Positions 48,301-60,300 of a DNA stretch of 64,000 nucleotides are shown in pieces. The stretch is taken from NCBI GenBank assembly GCA_025024175.1, contig QCXZ01000137.1, positions 24,304,001-24,368,000 of the forward strand, given 5' to 3'. The position numbers were made by a program, and so were the translations under genes. How positions within the stretch are numbered: position 1 is the stretch's first letter; each line of letters starts with the position of its first letter. The stretch comes from Rhyzopertha dominica. Its lineage: Eukaryota; Arthropoda; Insecta; Coleoptera; Bostrichidae. A model generated the notes under the pieces. It saw only the letters and a list, made by a program, of their open reading frames with translations, did no database searches and was not told the origin of the DNA.

Positions 48301-51300
48301 CGTCCGTTTTCTTTAAGCTATTTAATAATACAAAATTGAATTGATGAATACCATTATTTTGAAAACCATTCATATTATTGTAGCCAATTATGAATACGTT
48401 TTTATAACGATATAACAAATGATTTGATATTGTCAGTTAGCAATATAAGTAAACAGGTGTTAAGTGAAAATTTCGTTTGAACAATCAATGTTACCAAAAG
48501 CAGAACATGAACAAGAAAGGATTTATAACTGTGTTGTGTTTTAGATATATCATATATACGATTTTGCATACCTATTATGTGTAATAAGTACATGGAAAGC
48601 ATATTCTCCAAGTTAGTGTCATTTTAGGCGTCATGCAGTACTGCTATTATCATGGACAGATTTTTAAAGCCTGTCGCAAATGTTTTCGTGGCAGAATTTT
48701 TCATGCTTTAACAAATATCGCCGCTTTAATTTGTTACAACCTTTAATGCATACATGCTTGGTCTGATAAAATTCCAAAACGAAATTTATGTGATGATCTG
48801 TCGTGCCTTTTTTTTGTAAAGCTTAAATAATTCTCGATTCGCTTCGTCTGCTTAGAGAGACCTTGAGAATCCATTGTATCACTCATCTTAATATTATCTT
48901 GCGGAGTGACAGAGATTATGTAGGTACGCATCGCAACTAGTAAGGGAAAATANATAAAATAAAATAGAGCANTATTGAGCATAATTTACGCAAAGATATT
49001 GTGTATAAACAACTTGATCAAAAAAAGTCGGCCGCTATTGTGCAAATAATAGAACTGATGGCGGAAATAATCGTGCAAGAATTTTTATTCAGCCGAACGA
49101 TGTAATTGTTTCATACAAGAATAAATACCGCCGGCGGGCATCGAACCATATTTTTTTAATATCTAGCGAGATGTGAACTTAAAAAACGAAATAGTACTTT
49201 TAATTACACCTACATTAGATCTTGTAGCCATCATAGTTTAAAACGATCTCCACATCGATCATTAAGAAAATACGTCTAGCGAATCGGTATGACAAATCTG
49301 TTGTATTTTAGGTTATACCAGAAATTGTTAGCCTCGCCGTGAAATGAAACTGTGCGTGTTAGTACATTTCCAATTTTTTAAATAAATCCTAGGATGTATT
49401 TTTTAGACCATAATAATCCTTTATCCCTAGTTAATGTCAATTAAAATATGACGTTATTGAAGCTTTCCTAAAGCCTCTGTTAGTTGTTTGGCGTTTCGAA
49501 ATAGAAAACGCGCGTTGCAACCTATGCCGCTTGGTTGTTCACGAAGTTGAACGCAAACGTTCGCGGATATAAGAAGCACTGAATAAAAACACGGATAGGA
49601 TAACACTTACATATATTTGAAAACCGAAAATTTACAAGAACTTATTAAACTAAACTTAACAACGAAAGAGGTGCGTGTTGTTTGTTGAAATGCGATACAA
49701 GAACTCTTTTTGATGAGGATTCTATCGTTCGAAGTAAACTTGGGAATACAGTTTGATTGGAGCCCCTCTCCTTCGGCGAAGTAAAACTAACCAATAATCA
49801 GCAGAAAAATGTGGAAAGTACAGAATAATTTAGTTTCGCCGAGGGATCGGTTTACAGCCCTTCGAACGTGCCGGGACGCTAGGTAAGAGCATTAAGATAA
49901 CCGAAAATAAAGGATTACTGGAAAACCCCGAAATAACCGGTGACGGTCAAAGAAAGGACCCAGGAAATGGCCAATATTCAAATGAAATTATAAAATAATT
50001 TACGGCGGTTTGAAACTCAAAGGATGCCGCTGATAACAGGAATTTCCAAACTGCTCTGTACGTAACATCCCGCCCCCCTTGAAAGCAGCGACTTTCAAAA
50101 AGATACAAATAAAATATGATTGTTAACTAGACTTACTACTAAAACATAAATAAAACTCTCTAACATAATATTAAAGAAAGCTATATATCGAACATGTAGT
50201 TACTAAGAATAATTATGAACCGGTAGAACACATAATTTATTAGCACTTCGTTTTACCTTTGTAGTGCCCAAATTAATAGTGGCGGCCCGTACGATACCGT
50301 CTTTACCAGGGTGAATTTCTACCACACGTCCCAGTGGCCACTGACCAGGAGCGGTGTTGTCTTCGCGGACAAGAACCATTTGGCCAACCTGGATTTGAGA
50401 CTGCGAAGGCGTTCTCCATTTTCTTCGTTGTTGGCACTCATTGAGGTATTCTTTATGCCAACGCTTCCAAAAATGTTGCTTTAGTGTTTGCACCATTTGC
50501 CATCGAGAGAGCCTATTTTCGGGTAAATGTAGAAGATTAGGCTCTGAAACAGATATTAAGGAGTCACCGATTAAGAAGTGTCCTGGAGTGAGGGCTGTTT
50601 CATCATTGGGATCACTCGAGAGGGGGCAAAGTGGTCTCGAGTTCAGAATGGCTTCAATTTGGCATAGCAGGGTCTGGAGCTCTTCGTAGGTTAAAAGGGC
50701 TTTGGCAGCTACCCTTCGGAGATGATGCTTCATTGACTTGACTGCAGCCTCCCATAGGCCCCCAAAGTGTGGCGCTCGTGGAGGAATGAAGTGCCATTTG
50801 ATGCCTTTGCTCGCTGCACTGGTTCGGATTGCCGGATCGCCTTGGATGAGCACCTGAAGACGCCGCAGTTCGGCATCCGCCCCGGTGAAGTTGGTTCCAT
50901 TGTCCGAGTAAAGATCTGTGACAAGACCTCTTCGTGATGTGAACCGGTGTAGTGCTGCGATGAAGGCCTCTGTCGTAAGGTCGGCTACGAGCTCAATATG
51001 TACAGCCTTGGTAGACAGACATATGAAGATAGCGACGTAAACCTTGACAGTTCTCTTGGAGCGGCGAGAACCTTCCTTTATGGTGTATGGTCCACAGTAG
51101 TCCACCCCGGTGTGCAAGAATGGACGGGCGGATGACGTAACACGGCCAGCAGGTAAGTCGCCCATAGGTGGTTGGGTGATACGTGGTTGTGCTTTGAAGC
51201 ACGTCACACAGCCATGTATGACCTTTCTCACTGTGTTGCGGGCGTTGAGGGGCCAGAAAGTTTGTCGCACGGCAGCCAGGGTAGCCTGCATGCCAGAGTG

Positions 51301-54300
51301 AAAAGTTTCTCTGTGAACAGACTCAATTACCAAATTAGTGAATGGATGCTTAGATGGCAACACAGCTGGAAATTTTCTTGCGTAGGGAATTGCTGAGTTC
51401 CGGAGACGTCCACCAACTCGCAGAATTCCGTTGATGGTATCGATGAAAGGATTTAAGTCACGTAGCTTGCTTTTTACATGGACCACTCCAGATTCTTGAA
51501 TCTCATGGAACTCGGAAGAGAAAGACTGTCTTTGGACCAGAGATATCAGACGAAATTCCGCCTTTCGCAATTCGTCTACCGTTAAAGGTCCTGTAAGTTT
51601 TGTTTCTTTGTCTCGAGCATTTCTAACAAAGCGAAAACATAATGCCGTAACTCGGTAAAGCTTCCTCAGGCATGAAAACTTGGTATATACGTTGAAATCG
51701 CTTTGAATTGTCATTGTGTGAACTGCAGGTTCCTTCAGCTCTAGGTCTGAATCATATAAATTCTTAGGTGAGTTATGATTAGGGTCTGAAAGCCAAGTAG
51801 GCCCATTCCACCACAAGGAAGCGTTGATAAGCTGAGCTGGCTTACAACCTCGTGAGATCAGATCAGCTGGGTTATCAGAAGTTGATACATGAAACCAGTT
51901 TTGGGGCGAAGAAAGCTGATGAATTTCACCAACGCGGTTTGCAACGAAGGTCTTCCATCGATTTGATGTTGCTTGAATCCACGCCAAGGTAATCGTTGAA
52001 TCTGTGTAAAGCTGAACCCTTTTAAAAGTTATGTTAATTTTGTCGATCACCTTTGCTTGCAATTGTGCTAGAATTACAGCGGCGCACAGTTCCAACCTAG
52101 GTAAGCTTGTCGATTTCAGAGGAGCAACTCTAGATTTAGCACACAACAGTTTACACGATGCTGTGCCATTGGAGTTGATCGATTTGATGTAGATGCATGC
52201 GCCGTATGCAGACTCACTTGCATCACAGAAACCATGAAGCTCATATATAAAATCACAATCTTCGAGAATATATCTGGGAATAGAAAAGTGGACATTTCGT
52301 AATTCCTGCAAGAACGATACAAAGTCGGTATGTATCTCTTGTGGAACTGACTCATCCCAGTCGAGTTTTAATTGCCACAGTTTTTGTATTAAAAGTTTTG
52401 CGATAATCACAATAGGCCCAAGTAGTCCAAGCGGGTCAAATATTTGGGCTATTTGTGATAATATTGTTCTTTTGCATACTCTGTGGTATTCCTTTAATGC
52501 GACATTGTACTGGATTGCATCCGTTTTTGGATCCCATTGTATCCCGAGCATTTTTAGATCATCAGTTTTGTCCCAAGTTAAAACAGTTGTTTCATCAGAG
52601 GTTGATTGTGACATTCTTTGCAACACTTCATTACTATTAGACGTCCACTTACGAAGTTGCATTCCACCTTTTTCCAGAAGCACGGTAAGTTCACCTCCAA
52701 GTCGAATGGCATCTTCAACAGAGTTGGTTCCGGTGAGCAAATCGTCTACGTAGAAATCCCTAAGAACTATGTTCGCAGCTTCAGGATATAAATGTCTTTC
52801 CTGTAAGGCCAGCTCTTGAAGGCATCGAGTAGCCAGAAAAGAAGCAGGTGCAGTTCCATAGGTGACGGTTTGTAGTTCGTATACCTTCACTTCTTCATTT
52901 GGATTATTTCTCCATAGAATTCGATGATATTTGTGTTCAGTATCTGAAAGTTGCACTTGCCTGTACATTTTAGCGATATCAGACGCTATGACGATTTTAT
53001 GAGTTCGAAATCGTGCAAGTGTTGAGAACAGATCATCTTGTATTGTGGGTCCTACCATGAGACAATCGTTTAGAGAATGATCCGTTGATGTCTTTGCGGA
53101 TGCATCAAATACTACTCTCAGTTTTGTGGTCAGACTGTTTTCTTTGGTGACCGCATGATGTGGTAGAAAATATCCATCTTCGGCGAGTTGATTAGATGCA
53201 AGCTTCATGTGACCAAGATCGATATATTCTTGCATGAACGCTGCATATTGAATTTTTAAATTTATGTCTCGAAAGAATTTTCGTTCGATAGCGTAAAATC
53301 TACGCAGAGCTTGACCTTTAGAAGATCCTAATTTTTCTGGAGTTAATTTCCAAGGCATAGAAACGCAGAACCTACCACTAGGTAACCTTTCTGTATTCTC
53401 GACAAAATGTTTTTCACAATACTGTTCATCGGGACTGGAAGATGTTTTACTGGCACACGTATCTTCTAATTCCCAAAATTTACGTAAAGTGTTGTTTAGG
53501 ATATTTGTTTCATCCGATATAATTGTTTGATTACACATTGCTGTCGTCTGCTGATTAATGTTAGGCAACTCTCCGAAGTTCCCCGTTGCTATCCAACCAA
53601 AAAGTGTCTTTTGGTAAAAGAGATTATCGACACAAACTCGTCCAATGCACAATAAGTTATAAAATATTTCAGCACCTATTAGCAGGTCTATTTCTGAAGG
53701 CGTGTGAAAATACGGATCAGCTAGCGGAAGATTTTTAGGAAGTGTTATTCTTCCAGGTGGAATCATAACTTGAGGTGTCTTTCCAGTTATTTTAGGTAGG
53801 ATCAGAAGCTTTAATTGCACTTCGTAATTAGTAATTCTAGATCCAACCTTTGCCGTCACGTAGTGTTGTACATTAGTCGTAGTTTGACCAACTCCAGTAA
53901 TCGGCATATTAATATCTGATTGTGGTAGCTTAAGACGTTTAGCTAAAGAGGCAGACATTAAATTGACTTGGGATCCTGTATCTAATAGAGCTCTAGCCTT
54001 TTGATAATTTCCGTCTCTATCACGCACATTAATCACACATGTAGAAAGAAGTACTTGGCTAGAATTATTTGGATGTACGCAGTGTGATGCTAAGTGTGAC
54101 GTAGACGGAGTTCCGAATTCTTCGTTTTTAGATGACGCTGAAGTAGGAGTCGTATTGTCTGAATGANGCAACGTGTGATGTTTTTTAGAACATACAAGAC
54201 AACCACGAGAACAACATGACTTGACAGCATGGCCAGGTCGCAGGCAATTTGTGCATAAACTTTTTCTTTGAACTTCGTCATTTCGAGCTTGAAGTGAGAG

Positions 54301-57300
54301 GTTTTTAAAGCCTTTGCAGTTTATGATAAAATGCCCTTGATTACAATGACTACACTCACGTTTTTTATCGCTTGAAGCCGCTAAAGAAACACCATGTTTG
54401 TGAGTTTTTGGAAAATAGTCAACCTTGGCTGATTTAGCGGTAGAAAACGATTCCATTTCTAGGATGTTACATCTGTTAGATAAAAATGTTTTCAGTTTAT
54501 CCCAGTCCGGAAATTCGTTGAAAGCGATAGATGCCTCCCATTGTCGGCGTGTCGTGTGATCTAATTTGCTGGTTAGTATGTGTACGATAAGATCCTCGAA
54601 CCTTTTCTCGGCGGGTCGATCAATAGCAATTAATGATTGGAGATGTTGATTTGATTGATCCAGTAGAGATCGCAAAGGAGTGAATGACTCTTTTGTAATC
54701 GTTGGAATTGACAGTATTGCGTTGATATGGTTTTGCATAATTAAGCGCTTATTGTCAAAACGTTCCTTTAGTGAAGTCCAAGCAATCTCATAATTTACTG
54801 ATGATATTTCTAAAGAGGAAATGACTTGAGCTGCTTCTCCTTTTAGAGATGATTTTAAATAATGAAATTTTTGAATTTCTGATATATCATTATTGTTTTG
54901 TACGAGACTTGTAAATGTGTCACAGAAAGAGGTCCACTCGTTATATTTTCCAGAAAAGGAAGGTAAATTAATTGGTGGCAGTTTAATTTGTGATCCAACA
55001 CTGTCTAATTGAGTAAAATTAGAAGTATTTTTGACTAACCTTGTAGTAGAAGTAACTGGTCGCAGAAGTTTCTTTGCTTTTGCCACTGTCTTATCGTAGT
55101 AGTCTTCCAAATCGCTGTCCTCTTCAAAATCTTCGTCCTCTTCCAAGTATGCTTGTACTCGCGAGATGTATTTGTTGAAAAGAATGTCGAGGCGCTCAAG
55201 ACGTTGTTCTATGATATGTGGATCTTGTAGCTCGACTTGCTGAAGAGAATTGTNCAATTTGGTAATTGCACCACGCAGGTACCTCTTGCTGCCTGTTAGT
55301 TGTTTTTTCNGTTCTTCGGCGTTGGTAGAAAATGCAGTGTTATCACTCGCGTCAGTCATGACTTAGTTTCGGATGTAACACGCACAGTGTAATATCCGGC
55401 TCGAAGGACCAAAATGTTAGTTGTTTGGCGTTTCGAAATAGAAAACGCGCGTTGCAACCTATGCCGCTTGGTTGTTCACGAAGTTGAACGCAAACGTTCG
55501 CGGATATAAGAAGCACTGAATAAAAACACGGATAGGATAACACTTACATATATTTGAAAACCGAAAATTTACAAGAACTTATTAAACTAAACTTAACAAC
55601 GAAAGAGGTGCGTGTTGTTTGTTGAAATGCGATACAAGAACTCTTTTTGATGAGGATTCTATCGTTCGAAGTAAACTTGGGAATACAGTTTGATTGGAGC
55701 CCCTCTCCTTCGGCGAAGTAAAACTAACCAATAATCAGCAGAAAAATGTGGAAAGTACAGAATAATTTAGTTTCGCCGAGGGATCGGTTTACAGCCCTTC
55801 GAACGTGCCGGGACGCTAGGTAAGAGCATTAAGATAACCGAAAATAAAGGATTACTGGAAAACCCCGAAATAACCGGTGACGGTCAAAGAAAGGACCCAG
55901 GAAATGGCCAATATTCAAATGAAATTATAAAATAATTTACGGCGGTTTGAAACTCAAAGGATGCCGCTGATAACAGGAATTTCCAAACTGCTCTGTACGT
56001 AACAGCCTCAGTTACCAAATCTGGTAGTAAACTGGGATTTTCACGACTGTTTGGCAAACTTAAAAAGAGAATTTTCGCACGCATAATACCTTTGTATATA
56101 CCTTGGAAAAAACGAATTTGCGTTTTGCTTTTACATATTTTTATAGATAGACACGTGCACATAAAGTCCAACCTTTACCACATTCTATTAATAAATTGGG
56201 TACTTTTAAAACTACACGATTGCCGTCTGTATCCTGTAATAATAATAGTAATACATACTTGTCATAAGGTTTTTGTCCATATAAGTGCGCCGCCGAATTA
56301 ACTAACCAGGTGGCGTGGAGGGTCAAAGCGTATCGAAACAAGTTCACGTACCAGGAGATGTACCAGGATTCACCCCAAAAATGAACAGGAATAAATGCAG
56401 GGATGTAGAAGCATATTACAGGCATTAGGTACAAGTAGAATTTCTTCTGAAACGCCAGCACAGAGTCGTTCGTCAAGTCAGATGTATCCAGACATTTTCT
56501 TTTCGCCCTTACGTCAGGATGGTGCCTGCAAAGTAGCCAACCCATGTGGGAAAAGAAGAATCCTCGTTTGGCATTGTGGGGATCAGCATCGGTTTCGCTG
56601 TATTTGTGGTGTACTCTATGGTTCCTTGCCCAATCTATTACGGAATCCTAAAAAGTGAGCAAAATGGTTTATAACATAAATACTTCATTAACAAGGAGTA
56701 CTTATTTTGAATTGACTTCTTTTTACAAAATTATTGCCTCTAATCACTACAGATGTTAGATAAAAAAGTAATTAAAATATGCTGACTGAAATTGTTATGA
56801 ATTATGGAAATAAATACTCTAAAATTGCTGGTTCGTGTAGATATACACGGGGATAAAAATGATTTATGGTTACTTTCCTTATTCATTTTCCAAAAAGGTA
56901 ACGATTTTTTGCAAATAAACCGTAGGAGTAGAATTTCCAGGTCAACGAATGAAGAAATTTTATTTACATTTTGGACATTAAGTGAACCTAATCGTGGCCA
57001 GGCTCCACTATTCTCAGTAACAAAATGCCACGTATGAAAGAAACCCATTTTTAAGATTCTCTGTATTTGATAAAATAAAAGCTTTTGAAAATCAAAATCA
57101 ATTTTTCTCGTAATGCTCAAGGTATCGATACCTTTCAATGAAGTATCGAGGAGTAATAGTTAAACAACAAGTTAAAACAAAAAATATAATTTCATATCAG
57201 TATCGATATTTTTGCTCGACACTATAGGAGAGTTTATCGACCGTTGGTGGCGCTAGTGTGGCTTTGCATATGGCGTAAATAAACAGTACTTGCTATTATA

Positions 57301-60300
57301 ATATACTCGTCTGTATCACAGATGGGTTCGCAAACGAGTATTCAATGTAATTATTACAAATGAACTGGTAATGGCAACCAAAACACATAACCACATAACC
57401 GCATATTACTATTACAATATAATATCACACATGCTTCTTGTGATTACATTTATCCTATTTTTCTTAAAAATATTCATCCCCACAATTAAAAAATGCTAAT
57501 ACGATATAACAAAAACAGCCCTATTACACAACAATCCCGCCTTTTTCCAGCATTAAAGTACTGTTCTTAATGTTTTATGTATCCGCCGCCAAATGTCGTG
57601 CCACTATTGTAAATTTGCCTATAGCAATCCTTTTTCTGCCCATCATAACGGATTCGATGAGTGAAAGATCTTGATTGACAACAAATGACGCTGTTTTGTT
57701 TAAAGTCGTCCAAAATAACAAGATTGCCTTGTTGAAAAGGTATATTTAGGAATGTCATAAAATAAGGTAAAAAGTGCTGTAGTGTACCTAAGTTAATTAA
57801 ATTAAACATGTTTTATTTTTATCCCGTATAGATTATTCCAATTTCTGTGCCAGTCACTTTATATAGAAAATTGTATATGTGACAGCATGACAGCACTATT
57901 ATCTTAAAAAAAGGAGCAAAATAACATAAGGCGAGAAAAAGTATTTGTAGTAATAATATGAAAACAAAACTGCTATGTAGATAACATGCCGGTAAATAAT
58001 AAAAATAAGAAATACTTTTAGGTCAATAAACCCAAAAATGATAGTATTAAGGACCACCATACTCACTTTTTGCATAACCCTTATTCGTAAGCTGCTACAT
58101 ATTATAGAAGAACTTTTTACTGCCATTTTGCCGTGCTGTATTTTAGGTTATTGGTCAGGTTTTAATATATCTGTATTTCAATTCCCTGGTCATAAATTTA
58201 GCAATTTCACAAAAACAACTTAAAACCAGTTTGTGCAATTNAAAAACGTTGCTTGTTTTTAAAAGCATATTGGATTTTGTCACAAGACGATCAATAAACG
58301 ACATGCAGTATTATGGAATCGTGTATAATTGCAGAATAGTAGACAAGATGGTGTTGCGATGTAGTGGCGCGACTACCATCCTTGCTTATTCCACAANACC
58401 AACAAACTATGCGACCACGAGGGGCTTGGAGTTAAACNGGCACNAAAATGGCTTGAGNAAAACAGAGAACTTCAGCAGAAGGTATACGATTCAATCTGAA
58501 GCTTTGCTACTTACTTTAACAAAACAGATATGTGAACATCTGACGATAATTGGGTAAAGCATGCTGTATATTTCTGTACGCAACAAGATTCCCAGACTTC
58601 AAGCTTGATTATCACGACAAAATGAAAGCTTAGATCCTAGAAGATTACTTTTTACCCATACATTGTTACGCAGTGTTTTGATTTATAAGGCTATAGGTAT
58701 CACCAATCATCATTACGTTCAAATAAACAAAAAACGTAAGCAATACGACTTGGAAGAGAAAAAATATTTTTACCAAAAACAAATTTTACTTTGAGGAAGG
58801 ACATAACACTAAAACAAACTATTTAATGTCTTAGAGATGTACAGAACAGATGAAACTCTATTTTAGAGTCACTTATTTACTCGTATGTGAGCTCATCAGT
58901 CGAAGTCATACGTAAGGGAAAATAATTCGAATTCGGACTATTGCGGTAGGTAATGTACGGTATTTAGTGATTGTACGCGCTATTACGGTACATACTACAG
59001 TATCACAATAGACCTTAAAAATCAAAGAACTGTCAGATTCAAGCTATAATGCTCATGTTGTTTGACTTCTCCCTGGGCAACTTGATTTGTGCATCAAAAG
59101 CCTGATATCTGACAGTTCTCTAATCTTTAAGGTTAGGCTTGATAGTTTGGTTCCCTCTCCCATCTCCTTTATAAACAGTTAAATTTTGTGGTATCATTTT
59201 CCCCTAAAATGGCGGGTTATTGCGCTAGTGCAATATAATATTTAGTGACTAGTGGCTGTACTAGCGCGTCATTGAAAAGGAACAATGCAACAATAGCGGT
59301 TCAAGTATGTTTTCGCAGCAACAGTCGGTTTCTCGGTTTTGCAAGCTTTGAATTTCAGTAATATTATGTTCTCTGTGAGTGCATATACCACGTAAAGTTC
59401 TAAATAAAGTGTTTTGTTTCTTTGGCATATATCTTTTATTGCTAGACCTTATGCCACCTAAAACATAGACGAACAACTGAATCGTTGCATCGCGCATCGC
59501 CCAAACAGTGGTTTATGTGATCCGTTCAGATCCGATACCTTGAGCTTCATCATCCGTGGCAGTGATGGGCGCGTAGAATACTCCATGTAGATTACGCCAT
59601 TATCTACGCGTAAACTATGTAATATTCTACTTTAAAAGTCTACTGTAGAAAACAACTTTATGTAGATAAACAGCAAACTAGTAATATTTAGTACTTTTAA
59701 CAGCTCCAAATGCCTCAAATGACAGTATTATTTTGTATATTATTATTTTCGTTCTCCCATCGATCGTACCGCGAGGTACGTGAAAAAGAGAACTATATAT
59801 ATCACTCAATGGAACTGAGTTGATCCGATCACAACCAAACTTGGTATGGTAATAGCCCATGACCTTCTGAGCTCCAATCCGGAGCCCTATGCTGTAGACT
59901 CTCACCGTTCAAAAGTTACAGGACATCAAAGTTGCTGCAGATCGCCGTGCACTAACGTCAGTAGGTTGGAACTACGCGTGGACCACGATCGGAACTACCT
60001 GGAGTTGATCATAGGAGAACTTTTTTTTCATTTTGGACGATTCCATTGGTTGTTGCTTCCTAACTAATCAAAATACTACTTTGTTGTAATTAAAATAACT
60101 AGAGCCACGTTAAACAACAATAACTCGTTTTGACATACATTTGTTAGGGTCAGAAGGCACAAGCGTACTTTGGAGCCCTCATCGGTCAATGGGTTCTTAA
60201 ATGACTGTAAACTATGATTTTATTATCTTTCTTGTCTATAAACGGAAGAAGACTGGCTATTTCATATGCTACCTATTATACCTAATATACTCGTAGAAGA

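Larger units (their letters stand above)
49478..56004 (-). mobile_element. Complete BEL/Pao LTR retrotransposon in intron 3 of desaturase C
   Basis: This is a 6,527-bp element in the same orientation as desaturase C. It is bounded by two 590-bp LTRs beginning TGTTA and ending TAACA, and flanked by the 5-bp target duplication GCCTC (49473-49477 and 56005-56009). It has a primer-binding site, a polypurine tract and one long uninterrupted gag-pol frame. The LTRs are identical by eye, which indicates a very recent insertion (or an assembly effect). Because it is in sense with the host gene, its LTR poly(A) signal could truncate desaturase C transcripts before exon 4. Confidence 0.96.

Noticed and set aside
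56395..56658. 87-codon plus-strand frame
   Set aside because: It is the antisense shadow of desaturase C exon 3.
58231..58557. 108-codon plus-strand frame with several unknown residues
   Set aside because: The N bases obscure possible stops, and there are no recognisable motifs.
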